From positions 28,997,521-29,061,520 of the forward strand of contig OZ038435.1 of assembly GCA_964036275.1 (NCBI GenBank): a stretch of DNA of 64,000 nucleotides, read 5' to 3'. Within the stretch, counting starts at the first letter, position 1. The number at the start of each line of letters is the position of its first letter. This DNA is from Litoditis marina (Eukaryota > Nematoda > Chromadorea > Rhabditida > Rhabditidae). This document shows positions 10,703 to 23,272 of this stretch, piece by piece. The translations under genes and the position numbers were made by a program. The notes beneath the pieces were generated by a model that saw only the letters and a program-made list of their open reading frames with translations, was not told the DNA's origin and made no database searches.

Positions 10703-12297
10703 GTGGGGGTTTTGCAAAAGTTTCTCATTTTTTGCATTATTATTTTATGATTATACGTATAAAAGTGAACTTATTAGTATAGTTTACAAGGTTCTAAAGT
10801 TATTTACAACTTTTTTTTTCAAGAAAATTCAAAATCCGGCCAAATTCGGAGGTTTGGCTCGGGTTTGAAGGGTAGATGAGGCGAATGATCTGAAAATAGA
10901 GTGGTTATAGGGTAACTCGATGCGCTGAACAATTCTAGACTAATTTCAGGGCACGTGCTATCACGTGAAACACGTGAGATGCCTTCTTGTGGGCCGAATC
11001 CGAAATTTTTTTGAAGCCTAAATTAGAAGTGGTGTTGTTGGTAGACGGCCGTGTCAGTTTATGGGTGGGGATATGTAAATAAAAGTTGTTTCTCCCCCTA
11101 GAAAACTTCACGGGCTTTCTAATGATGTATTGTGTGAGAAATTTCGTTCATCCATTTTTTCACAAAAAGTTGTAAACCAAAATCTGCGAGGTCAAATTCA
11201 CTGAAGACGAAATTTTGAGCCGGGGTCAACTAGTAAACTAGTTCAAAATGATGGTAGGTGGCTGAAAGTTGGTAACCTAGTATCTGAAGTATTTATAAAC
11301 ATATTCTGAAAGTTGTGTGACGATATTTTCAAAACTGCCAAAAAAGTGTGGTTTTTAAGCAACGGTTTTGGTACTTTTGGGGGTGGCAAAACTTGAAAAA
11401 CTATCCAAACATAATGTTTTGATGCGGAAACTACTGGAATAAGGTTTTAAACTATGGCGAGTCTGAATATAAACATTAAAATGTTATTGGGTGGCTGCAA
11501 TTACACGTAAACGAGGCTGGCTGGCTCAAAGGGTGGCACCAAAGTAAAAGGTGGTAGTTATCGGACCAGCTGAAAATCATTTTCAGAACTCGAGGTATAG
11601 TTTTTCAGAATCAGCGTCAAATTCTGAAACGAATAATCGTTAAGTCGAACAATTTCCACGTGTTTCACGTTTTTCTCAACTTCGGCCCAGAATCTCAAAA
11701 TGTGGATTTTTGCCATTTTGAGGCATCTCGTTGGGAGGTTCAAAATAAACGAAAATGGCTGAAACTTGAAACACGTATAGATATGGCCGAGACTAATCCA
11801 CGCTGAAAAAATAAACTTTATATCTCAAAAACTGATCGAGATATGCAAGTCGAAAAAATCGATTTTTTCACTTTCTGATGGTTGTATGGGATGAAAATCG
11901 GAAAAAAAATATTTTTCCCAAAACATCATAAAATAGTGTAATCAACCACGTAGAATCCGAATATCAATGTTAGAATGCCAAAAAATTCAGTTTACACGTG
12001 TCAAATGGTAAATGTGAGCGCTCTCTCCTCTATAAAGCTGGGGAGGGGTTTTCGTTGGTTTTTTTGACGTGACTGTCTTTAGATGCACCTTGTGAACGGT
12101 GTTATGAACGGATTTCTCTGATTTTTGCCACAAATGTTGTGCAAAGCTCTGGCTACCAGAAAGTGTTTGACTTTTCAGAATATTCCCGTGCGCGGCGCGC
12201 AGCGACGCGTTTCTTCACGCGCAGGTTTGCAAAAATCCTAGAAAAGCGCATTTCACTTGTGCTAATGACTCTTTGCATTACTTTTAATAGGCAAAAA

Positions 12298-12735
12298 GGC
12301 TTAGGCTTAGGCTAACCATGATTCCTAGAAGAGCTCGTTCCACTTTAGTGGCTGGCTCGTTCACTGTATTCTTACCAGATGACAAGGCTTAGGCTTCGGC
12401 TAACCATGATTCCTAGAAGAGCTCGATCCACTTTAGTGGCTGGCTCGTTCACTGTATTCTTATCAGATGACAAGGCTTAGGCTTAGGCTAACCATGATTC
12501 CTAGAAGAGCAGATTCCTAGAAGAGCTCGTTCCACTTTAGTGGCTGGCTCGTTCACTGTATTCTTACCAGATGACAAGGCTTAGGCTTAGGCTAACCATG
12601 ATTCCTAGAAGAGCTCGTTTCACTTTAGTGGCTGGCTCGTTCACTGTATTCTTACCAGATGACAAGGCTTAGGCTTAGGCTAACCATGATTCCTAGAAGA
12701 GCTCGTTCCACTTTAGTGGCTGGCTCGTTCCACTA
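12298..12735 (+). repeat. 88-bp tandem array with TTAGGC motif, second copy (5 units)
   Basis: Units start at 12298, 12386, 12474, 12578 and 12666. The same 16-bp duplicated unit as in E1 is present, but in a different position within the array. One unit has TTCGGC in place of the second TTAGGC. Confidence 0.88.
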
Positions 12736-12831
12736 AACTAGTCTGGGGCCTATAATCACCCGGGGACAGTGGCCTTTTCTCCCCTGGCCGCGCAGCGGCC
12801 AGTAAGTTTGGAAACAGTGGCAACTATCCCT

Positions 12832-13338
12832 GGCCGCGAAGCGGCCTTTTTGCAATTTGGCCGCCCAGCGATGCCCGCTCCCCCACACATTACCCAGGGC
12901 CGCGAAGCGGCCTTTTTGCAATTTGGCCGCGCAGCGATGCCCATTCCCCCACACATTACCCAGGGCCGCGAAGCGGCCTTTTTGCAATTTGGCCGCGCAG
13001 CGATGCCCGCTCCCCCACACATTACCCAGGGCCGCGAAGCGGCCTTTTTGCAATTTGGCCGCGCAGCGATGCCCGTTCCCCCACACATTACCCAGGGCCG
13101 CGCAGCGGCCTTTTTGCAATTTGGCCGCGCAGCGATGCCCGCTCCCCCACACATTACCCAGGGCCGCGAAGCGGCCTTTTTGCAATTTGGCCGCGCAGCG
13201 ATGCCCGTTCCCCCACACATTACCCAGGGCCGCGCAGCGGCCTTTTTGCAATTTGGCCGCGCAGCGATGCCCGCTCCCCCACACATTACCCAGGGCCGCG
13301 AAGCGGCCTTTTTGCAATTTGGCCGCGCAGCGATGCCA
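12832..13338 (+). repeat. 65-bp GC-palindrome tandem array, about 8 copies
   Basis: Same monomer and same flanks as the array at 3033-4201, but only about 8 copies. The flanking sequence (GGAAACAGTGGCAACTATCC on the left, TACTTACCCGTGGGAACAG on the right) is shared, so the arrays are the same locus in two copies of one element that differ by expansion or contraction. Confidence 0.9.
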
Positions 13339-13606
13339 GTTCCCTACTTACCCGTGGGAACAGTGGCTGCATACCGCCGCGCAGCGGCGCGTCAATCGAT
13401 AGCCGAATAAAGTGGGCGACGCGTAGCGGCGCGTCAATCGATAATCGATTAACCTAGGCGACGCGCAGCGGCGCGTCAATCGATAATCGCGATTAACCCA
13501 AAATGGTTGTATTTTAAAAAACTTTTTTGAGAAAAAAATAATTAATGAAAAAAAGAAAGTGGGGAGTGGGTACAGTGGCCCCACTACCCCCATAGTGGCC
13601 CGCTAG

Positions 13607-14816
13607 TCTCTATATAATAAAGCTGGTGAGGGGTGTGCGCAGGTTTTTGGGGTACTTTTTTTTTTGGCCCCGCGTAGCGGGGCCCATATCTGTCGGAGGT
13701 TGCTGAAATTTTAATACAACCATATAAATATCGTCATATAGAAATATTTTTAATTTAAAGAATTTTTATTCACGTGAACTTTTTTTATTCACGTGTAAAG
13801 GGGTGTCAAATCTGAGTTTTCGCTTTTTTTCGAGGTTTTCGGGGCCGGGTGGCTGGCCGGTCGGAGATAGGGTAGGGAATGTATTGTATATTATGACCCC
13901 CCACGGGGGGCGGATCGGGACCTGCGAAAATTTTATAAAAATATTACACGTGTCACGTGATAGGGGCCCGTGAAGTTTGGGCTGAAAAGGGGTTCGAGCT
14001 TATAACTTGGTTGGGATTGATTTTGGGGGATCGGTGTAATTATATAAAATGACCCCCCACTCGAGAGGGATCTATTGGTGTAGAAATTTTTGGGGTCACG
14101 CACGCGACGCGCGCACGCGACGCGTCAAAATGTGAAAATCATCCGATTGACCTGAAATTTGGTACAGAGGGGTAATCGAGTATGGGGATCACGAATATGG
14201 GGGTGTCGTTAAAGGGGACCGAGGGGTCAGAGGTCAAATTTTTAAAAATGGCTGAAACTTGGTGGGGATGGGTAATCGAGTACGGGCATCACGAATATGG
14301 GGGTCGCGTTAAAGGTGGTGGGGGTCAGAGGTCAAATTTTTCAAATCTTCCCAAAATGGTTCAGAATATGTGTTGGGAACAGTGGACACATTACCCAGGG
14401 CCGCGAAGCGGCCGTGTTTTGGAATTTGGCCGCGCAGCGATGCCCGTGCCCCCACACATTACCCAGGGCCGCGAAGCGGCCGTGTTTTGGAATTTGGCCG
14501 CGCAGCGATGCCCGTGCCCCCACACATTACCCAGGGCCGCGAAGCGGCCGTGTTTTGGAATTTGGCCGCGCAGCGATGCCCGTGCCCCCAAACTTTATCA
14601 CCAGGGCCGCGAAGCGGCCGTATCTTTGGGAACAGTGGCCACCCAGGGCCGCGCAGCGGCCTGTCTACGGGAACAGTGGCCGAATAACTAATATGCGACG
14701 CGTAGCGGCGCGTCAATCAATAATCGATTTTTAGAAAAAATGATGAAAGAAAAAGGGAAAAAAAAGGGAATATAGAAAAAAGGAAAAAATCATCAGTGGG
14801 TACAGTGGCCCGCTAG
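13607..14816 (+). mobile_element. Helitron-like element E6 (1210 bp)
   Basis: Begins TCTCTATATAATAAAGCTGG and ends GTGGCCCGCTAG after GGGTACAGTGGCCC, which can form a short hairpin. The body resembles E2 and E3. It has a compact palindrome array (14398-14660) of about 3-4 units of 66-67 bp. No coding sequence is seen. Confidence 0.65.
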
Positions 14817-17800
14817 TCTATATATTATAAAGGTGGTAGGGGTTTTGCGCTACTCCAGCGGCCCTACTTGCCTTTCCGCGCGCGTAGCGCGCCATGCCGT
14901 ATAGACTTTTTGTTCATTTTAAAAATTCCTGTATATAAATATCGTCATCTCGCGATTCATGTATGAGTTTTGTAAAAATGTACATGCACGCGTGCACAGT
15001 ACGTCCAAACGTTGTGCACTTTCCGCCAAAAATTTAAATTTTCGTGTTTCAGGAGTTGTAGTGGCTGGCACGTTAATTTTGGGTAATTACTGTAATAACA
15101 AAAAAGTTTGCCCAAATAGTGTACAATCGATTGGGCAAAACAATTTTTCTCCAACTTTTGCGCGGCGCGCGCTGCGCGCGTTTTAAAAAGGTAAACTTTT
15201 TGCAAAAAAAACTTGTTTTTTGATTTTCTCAAAAACAGCGAATGAGCTCGGGCTAAAAAGTATACTGGGTCGTAGAACTTTTGACGGCGGTCATTCTGAA
15301 GCAAAAATTTTGGGTCCAGCCGCAACTTTGCACGCGGCGCGCGCGCGACAAGCGCGATTTTCAGATCTCAGAGATGAAAAGTCGTGAAAACACAAGCTCT
15401 ACGGCGACAGAACCGTATTAGGCCACTGAATTCGAATCTTCAAGAAAATTTTGAGATTATTGATTTTATCGATTTTTAGGGCCCGAAACGTATTTTTGGC
15501 TAAATTGAGCCCCGTTGCACGCTTCTACCAACCGGCGGAATGAACTTGAGGAGCTGAAATTGGTTTTAAATTGTACGCAAAACTTGGGCGCATCTAAATT
15601 GTTGCGAATTTTGCAAGTTCTGCATGCGCGCGGCGCGTAATGACGCGTAGATCAAAAATTTTTCAAAAACGGCAAAAGTCAGACTTGTCCGATTGGGTTG
15701 AAATTTGGAACATGTATAGATTTAGCCAGTCCGCATCTTTGCTGAAATTTTCAAAAAATTTCGTAAAGTTGCGCGCGCACGCTGTAACGTTGAAATTTCA
15801 AAGTAGGTCAAATTTTTTTTGACCTACATCATTTTGTTCGTATTGTTCTGAAATGTTGCGCTGTGCAAAAAAGAAAAAAAAAGTTGACCAAAAATTTTTC
15901 ACACTGGCTTGCCGAAAGTCGTGTTTTGATAGTGATTACGCGCCGGCGCGCATCGCGCGCTTTTGTGTTTTTTCTTTAATTCATTGTTGAATCGGATAGA
16001 GATTTTCCCAAGGAATTCGAAAATGTACGACTCATTTTATGAAAATGATTTTGAATTATGTTTCTACTGGTTTTCCTGAAAAGTTGAAAATTTTTCAATT
16101 TTGGCAGTTTTGATCTACCTGTGAGGTCGTAAGTTGACCTTTGATCACAGTTTTTTGATAGAATGTAGAGAATTTCGCTACGATCAGTTTGACATCTCAC
16201 ACTCGTCAGTCGGTTTACACAAAACTTTACAAGAACCGTCAGAAGGTCGATTTTGAACATTGACTTTTTGAACCAGTCATCTGGCAGCTTAATGATCTAC
16301 ATGGCCAGGTAGAGCTTGAAGAGTAGATCATTTTCGTAAAAAAAACTTTTCTCTATCTTCAACAATGAGCTAGCAAGAGGTCAACGCGCGCCGCGACCTC
16401 CGGGGCCCGACCATATACCGGCGAGCTGACCCTTCGGAGCCGGAAACAGGATAGCATAGCGATTGCGTGTTTGATTGCAGTCTGAGGACGCGGGTTCGAT
16501 CCCGCCTGAAGACAGTAGTCAAGCGCCGGTTTTGCAAAATATTCTCATTTTTTGCATTACTATTTTATGATTACATGTACAAAAGTGAACTTCTTAGTAA
16601 AGTTTACAAGTTTCTAATGTTACCTACAACTATTTTTTTCAAGAAAACTCAAATTCCGGCCAAATTCGGAGGTTTGGCCTCTGGTTTGGAGGGAATTTCA
16701 AGGGAATGATCTGAAAATGAGGTGATTATAGGGTAACACGATGCGCTGAACATTTCTAGACTAATTTCAGGACACGTACTATGACGTGAAACACGTGAAA
16801 TGCTTTTTTGTGGGCCGAAACTGACAATTTTTTGAAGCTTGAAATAGAAGTTTCATTGGTTGTGGACGGCCGTGTGGGTTTATGGGTGGGGATATGTGAG
16901 TGAAAGTTGTTTCTCCCCCTAGAAAACTTCACGGGCTTTCTAATGATGTATTGTGTGAAAAATTTCGTTCACCCAATTTTTTACAAAAAGTTGTAAACCA
17001 AAATCTGCGAGGTCAAATTCACTGATGACGAAATTTAGAGCCGGGGTCAACTAGTAAACTAGTCCAAAATGATGGTAGGGGGCTGAAAGTTGGTAACCTG
17101 GTATCTGAGGTATCTATGGACCTATTCTGGAAGTTGTGTGATGATATCTTCATGATTGCCAAAAAACTGTGATTTATAAGCAACGGTTTTGGCACTTTTT
17201 GGGGGTTGTTAAACTTGAAAAACTATACAAACACAGTGTTTTGATGCGGAAACTACTAGAATAAAGTTTTCAACTATGGCGATTCTAAATATAAACACTA
17301 AAATGTCACTGGGTGGTTGTAATTACACGTAAACGTGGCAGGCTGGCTCAAAGGGTGGCACCAAAGTGGTGGGTGTCAGTTATCGGACCAGCTGAAAATC
17401 ATTTTCAGAACTCGAGACATGGGTTTTCGGAATCAGCTTCAAATTCTGAAACGATTATTTGTTGAGTTGAACGATTTCCACGTATTTCACGTTTTTCTCA
17501 ACTTCGGCCCAGAATCTCAAAATGTGGATTTTTGTCATTTTGAGGCATCTCGTTGGGGGGTTCAAAATACACAGAAAGTTCTGAAACTTGGAACATGTGT
17601 AGGTAGGAGCAAGACTAGTGCACACTGAGAAAATAATGTTCATATCACGAAAATTGATCGAGATATACAAGTCGAAAATATCGATTTTTTCACTTTCTGA
17701 TGGTTGGTATGGGGTGACAATGGGAAAAAAATATTTTTTCTCAAACATCATAAAACAGTGTAATCAACCACGTAGAATCCGAATATCAATGTCAGAATGC

Positions 17801-18193
17801 CAAAAAAGTCAGTTTACACGTGTGAAATGGGAAAGATGTGCGCTCTCCTCTCTATAAAGCTGGTAAGGGGGTTTCGTTGGTTTTTTTGACGTGACTGTCT
17901 TTAGATGAACCCCGCGAGCGTGGTTGTGAACGGATTTCTCTCATTTTTACCACAAATGTTGTAAACAGCTGTGGCTACCAGAACACGTTCAAGTTTTGTC
18001 AACACCTTCATTGCGGCTGCCTCAATAATCGATAATGACGTGCGCTGCGCGCACGTTCATTAGGCGCGGCGGGCGCGCCGGCGGCACTAAAACACCCATA
18101 ACTTGGCTCAAAATGGTCGGATTTTGAAAAACTTTTTTTTAAATAAAAAAGGGGAACCGTGGTGAATAGCTTACAAAAATCATTTATCGCTAG
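14817..18193 (+). mobile_element. Helitron-like element E7 (3377 bp)
   Basis: Begins TCTATATATTATAAAGGTGG and ends TTTATCGCTAG. It is a diverged first copy of the E7/E8/E9 type. An internal 5'-end-like sequence at 17849 sits about 345 bp before the 3' end. It carries tRNA-like module T4. From about 16430 onward it is nearly identical to sequence 3376 bp downstream. Confidence 0.65.
16450..16520 (+). other. tRNA-like module T4
   Basis: TAGCATAGCGATTGCG is A-box-like, and GCGGGTTCGATCCCGC is a textbook B-box inside a complementary T-arm. Near-identical copies lie 3376 and 6752 bp downstream. Confidence 0.5.
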
Positions 18194-21100
18194 TCTTTAT
18201 TTTATAAAGGCGGACGGGGGTTTTGACATGATTTTTCACCCTTGCTCTATTTCCGCGCGCGTAGCGCGCCATGCCGTATAGACTTTTTGTTCATTTTAAA
18301 AATTCCTGTATATAAATATCGTCACGTCGCGATTCATGTATGAATTTTGTAAAAATGTACATGAACGCGTGCACAGTACGTCCAAACGTCGTGCACTTTC
18401 CGCCAAAAATTTAAATTTTCGTGTTTCAGGAGTTGTAGTGGCTGGCATGTTGATTTTTACAAATCGCTGTAATGATAAAAAAGTTTGCCTAAATAGTTTC
18501 CAATCGATTGGGCAATGAATTTTTTTTTTAAATTCTGCGCGGAGCGCGCTGCGCGTGTTTTAAAAAGGTAAACTTTTTGCAAAAAAAAACTTGTTTTTGA
18601 TTTTCTCAAAAACAGCGAATGATCTCGTGCTGAAAAGTATACTGGGTCGTAGAACTTTTGACGGCGGTCATTCTGAAACAAAAAATTTTGGTCCAGCCGC
18701 AACTTTGCGCGCGGCGCGCGCGCGACAAGCGCGATTTTCAGATCTCAGAGATGAAAAGTCGTGAAAACACAAGCTCTACGGCGACAGAACCGTATTAGGC
18801 CATTGAATTTGAATCTTCAAGAAAATTTTGAGATTGTTGATTTTATCGATTTTTAGGGCCCGAAACGTGTTTTTGGCTAAATTGAGCCCCGTTGCACGCT
18901 TCTACCGACCGGCGGAATGAATGTGAGGAGCTAAAATTAGTTTCAAATTGTGCGCAAAACTTGGGCGCATCTGAATAGTTGCAAATTTTGCAATTTCTGC
19001 ATGCGCGCGGCGCGTAATGACGCGTAGATCAAAAAATTTCAAAAACGGCAAAAGTCAGACTTGTCCGATTGGGCTGAAATTTGAAACATGTATAGATTCA
19101 GCCAGTCCGCATCTTTGCTGAAATTTTCGAAAAATTTCGTAAAGTTGCGCGCGCACGCTGTAACGTTGAAATTTCAAAGTAGGTCAAATTTTTTTTGACC
19201 TACATCATTTTGTTCGTCTTGTTCTGAAATGTTGCGCTGTGCAAAAAAGAAAAAAAAAGTTGACCAAAAATTTTTCACACTGGCTCGCCGAAAGTCGTGT
19301 TTTGATAGTGATTACGCGCTGGCGCGCACGGCGCGCTTTCGTGTTTTTTCGTTCACTCGTTGTTGAATCGGATAGAGATTTTCCCAAGGAATTCGAAAAT
19401 GTACGCCTCATGGCATGAAAATGATTTTAAACCATGTTTCTACTGATTTCCCTGAAAAGTTGAAAATTTTTCAATTTTGGCGGTTTTGATCTACCTGTGA
19501 GGTCGTAAGTTGAGCTTTGATCGCAGTTTTTTGATAGAATGTAGAGAATTTCACTACAATCAGTTTGACATCTCACAATCATCAGTCGGTTCACACAAAA
19601 CTGAACAAGAGCCGTCAGAAGGTCGATTTTGGACATTGTCTTTTTCAACCAGCCATCTGGCAGCCCAATGATCTATATGGACAGGTAGAGCTTGAAGAGT
19701 AGATCATTTTCGTGAGAAAAACTTTCTCCTATCTTCAACAATGAGCTAGCAAGAGGTCAACGCGCGCCGCGACCTCCGGGGCCCGACCACATACCGGCGA
19801 GCTGACCCTTCGGAGCCGGAAACAGGATAGCATAGCGATTGCGTGTTTGATTGCAGTCTGAGGACGCGGGTTCGATCCCGCCTGAAGACAGTAGTCAAGC
19901 GCCGGTTTTGCAAAATATTCTCATTTTTTGCATTACTATTTTATGATTACATGTACAAAAGTGAACTTCTTAGTAAAGTTTACAAGTTTCTAATGTTACC
20001 TACAACTATTTTTTTCAAGAAAACTCAAATTCCGGCCAAATTCGGAGGTTTGGCCTCTGGTTTGGAGGGAATTTCAAGGGAATGATCTGAAAATGAGGTG
20101 ATTATAGGGTAACACGATGCGCTGAACATTTCTAGACTAATTTCAGGACACGTACTATGACGTGAAACACGTGAAATGCTTTTTTGTGGGCCGAAACTGA
20201 CAATTTTTTGAAGCTTGAAATAGAAGTTTCATTGGTTGTGGACGGCCGTGTGGGTTTATGGGTGGGGATATGTGAGTGAAAGTTGTTTCTCCCCCTAGAA
20301 AACTTCACGGGCTTTCTAATGATGTATTGTGTGAAAAATTTCGTTCACCCAATTTTTTACAAAAAGTTGTAAACCAAAATCTGCGAGGTCAAATTCACTG
20401 ATGACGAAATTTAGAGCCGGGGTCAACTAGTAAACTAGTCCAAAATGATGGTAGGGGGCTGAAAGTTGGTAACCTGGTATCTGAGGTATCTATGGACCTA
20501 TTCTGGAAGTTGTGTGATGATATCTTCATGATTGCCAAAAAACTGTGATTTATAAGCAACGGTTTTGGCACTTTTTGGGGGTTGTTAAACTTGAAAAACT
20601 ATACAAACACAGTGTTTTGATGCGGAAACTACTAGAATAAAGTTTTCAACTATGGCGATTCTAAATATAAACACTAAAATGTCACTGGGTGGTTGTAATT
20701 ACACGTAAACGTGGCAGGCTGGCTCAAAGGGTGGCACCAAAGTGGTGGGTGTCAGTTATCGGACCAGCTGAAAATCATTTTCAGAACTCGAGACATGGGT
20801 TTTCGGAATCAGCTTCAAATTCTGAAACGATTATTTGTTGAGTTGAACGATTTCCACGTATTTCACGTTTTTCTCAACTTCGGCCCAGAATCTCAAAATG
20901 TGGATTTTTGTCATTTTGAGGCATCTCGTTGGGGGGTTCAAAATACACAGAAAGTTCTGAAACTTGGAACATGTGTAGGTAGGAGCAAGACTAGTGCACA
21001 CTGAGAAAATAATGTTCATATCACGAAAATTGATCGAGATATACAAGTCGAAAATATCGATTTTTTCACTTTCTGATGGTTGGTATGGGGTGACAATGGG

Positions 21101-21569
21101 AAAAAAATATTTTTTCTCAAACATCATAAAACAGTGTAATCAACCACGTAGAATCCGAATATCAATGTCAGAATGCCAAAAAAGTCAGTTTACACGTGTG
21201 AAATGGGAAAGATGTGCGCTCTCCTCTCTATAAAGCTGGTAAGGGGGTTTCGTTGGTTTTTTTGACGTGACTGTCTTTAGATGAACCCCGCGAGCGTGGT
21301 TGTGAACGGATTTCTCTCATTTTTACCACAAATGTTGTAAACAGCTGTGGCTACCAGAACACGTTCAAGTTTTGTCAACACCTTCATTGCGGCTGCCTCA
21401 ATAATCGATAATGACGTGCGCTGCGCGCACGTTCATTAGGCGCGGCGGGCGCGCCGGCGGCACTAAAACACCCATAACTTGGCTCAAAATGGTCGGATTT
21501 TGAAAAACTTTTTTTTAAATAAAAAAGGGGAACCGTGGTGAATAGCTTACAAAAATCATTTATCGCTAG
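18194..21569 (+). mobile_element. Helitron-like element E8 (3376 bp)
   Basis: Begins TCTTTATTTTATAAAGGCGG and ends TTTATCGCTAG. It is collinear with E7. It contains tRNA-like module T5 and an internal 5' end at 21225. No helicase or Rep frame is present; the longest frames are under 100 codons and are shared only as repeats. Confidence 0.65.
19826..19896 (+). other. tRNA-like module T5
   Basis: Identical to T4 (B-box GGTTCGATCCC within GCGGG/CCCGC arms), one 3376-bp period downstream. Confidence 0.5.
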
Positions 21570-23201
21570 TCTTTATTTTATAAAGGCGGACGGGGGTTTT
21601 GACATGATTTTTCACCCTTGCTCTATTTCCGCGCGCGTAGCGCGCCATGCCGTATAGACTTTTTGTTCATTTTAAAAATTCCTGTATATAAATATCGTCA
21701 CGTCGCGATTCATGTATGAATTTTGTAAAAATGTACATGAACGCGTGCACAGTACGTCCAAACGTCGTGCACTTTCCGCCAAAAATTTAAATTTTCGTGT
21801 TTCAGGAGTTGTAGTGGCTGGCATGTTGATTTTTACAAATCGCTGTAATGATAAAAAAGTTTGCCTAAATAGTTTCCAATCGATTGGGCAATGAATTTTT
21901 TTTTTAAATTCTGCGCGGAGCGCGCTGCGCGTGTTTTAAAAAGGTAAACTTTTTGCAAAAAAAAACTTGTTTTTGATTTTCTCAAAAACAGCGAATGATC
22001 TCGTGCTGAAAAGTATACTGGGTCGTAGAACTTTTGACGGCGGTCATTCTGAAACAAAAAATTTTGGTCCAGCCGCAACTTTGCGCGCGGCGCGCGCGCG
22101 ACAAGCGCGATTTTCAGATCTCAGAGATGAAAAGTCGTGAAAACACAAGCTCTACGGCGACAGAACCGTATTAGGCCATTGAATTTGAATCTTCAAGAAA
22201 ATTTTGAGATTGTTGATTTTATCGATTTTTAGGGCCCGAAACGTGTTTTTGGCTAAATTGAGCCCCGTTGCACGCTTCTACCGACCGGCGGAATGAATGT
22301 GAGGAGCTAAAATTAGTTTCAAATTGTGCGCAAAACTTGGGCGCATCTGAATAGTTGCAAATTTTGCAATTTCTGCATGCGCGCGGCGCGTAATGACGCG
22401 TAGATCAAAAAATTTCAAAAACGGCAAAAGTCAGACTTGTCCGATTGGGCTGAAATTTGAAACATGTATAGATTCAGCCAGTCCGCATCTTTGCTGAAAT
22501 TTTCGAAAAATTTCGTAAAGTTGCGCGCGCACGCTGTAACGTTGAAATTTCAAAGTAGGTCAAATTTTTTTTGACCTACATCATTTTGTTCGTCTTGTTC
22601 TGAAATGTTGCGCTGTGCAAAAAAGAAAAAAAAAGTTGACCAAAAATTTTTCACACTGGCTCGCCGAAAGTCGTGTTTTGATAGTGATTACGCGCTGGCG
22701 CGCACGGCGCGCTTTCGTGTTTTTTCGTTCACTCGTTGTTGAATCGGATAGAGATTTTCCCAAGGAATTCGAAAATGTACGCCTCATGGCATGAAAATGA
22801 TTTTAAACCATGTTTCTACTGATTTCCCTGAAAAGTTGAAAATTTTTCAATTTTGGCGGTTTTGATCTACCTGTGAGGTCGTAAGTTGAGCTTTGATCGC
22901 AGTTTTTTGATAGAATGTAGAGAATTTCACTACAATCAGTTTGACATCTCACAATCATCAGTCGGTTCACACAAAACTGAACAAGAGCCGTCAGAAGGTC
23001 GATTTTGGACATTGTCTTTTTCAACCAGCCATCTGGCAGCCCAATGATCTATATGGACAGGTAGAGCTTGAAGAGTAGATCATTTTCGTGAGAAAAACTT
23101 TCTCCTATCTTCAACAATGAGCTAGCAAGAGGTCAACGCGCGCCGCGACCTCCGGGGCCCGACCACATACCAGCGAGCTGACCCTCGGGTGCCGGAAACA
23201 G

Positions 23202-23272
23202 GATAGCACAGCGATTGCGTGTTTGATTGCAGTCTGAGGACGCGGGTTCGATCCCGCCTGAAGACAGTAGTC
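23202..23272 (+). other. tRNA-like module T6
   Basis: Third copy of the T4 type, with small differences in the A-box half (TAGCACAGCGATTGCG) and an intact T-arm. Confidence 0.5.

Larger units (their letters stand above)
9094..13606 (+). mobile_element. Helitron-like element E5 (4513 bp)
   Basis: Begins TCTCTATATAATAAAGCTGG and ends GTGGCCCGCTAG, with a GTGGGG/CCCCAC subterminal hairpin. It is the only complete member of the E1/E5 type. From 9804 on it parallels E1 module by module: tRNA-like module (10626), internal 5' end (12028), 88-bp TTAGGC array (12298) and 65-bp array (12832). Small frames differ between the two copies, so it is not coding. Confidence 0.65.
16430..23165 (+). repeat. 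3376-bp near-perfect tandem duplication (two copies plus partial third)
   Basis: Every landmark repeats 3376 bp apart: the tRNA-like modules at 16450 and 19826, the internal 5' ends at 17849 and 21225, and the CTAG junctions at 18193 and 21569. Sampled stretches are identical base for base. Outside the block, similarity to the preceding and following copies drops visibly. The near-identical blocks run roughly 16430-19800 and 19806-23165. The period equals one element length. Confidence 0.85.
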
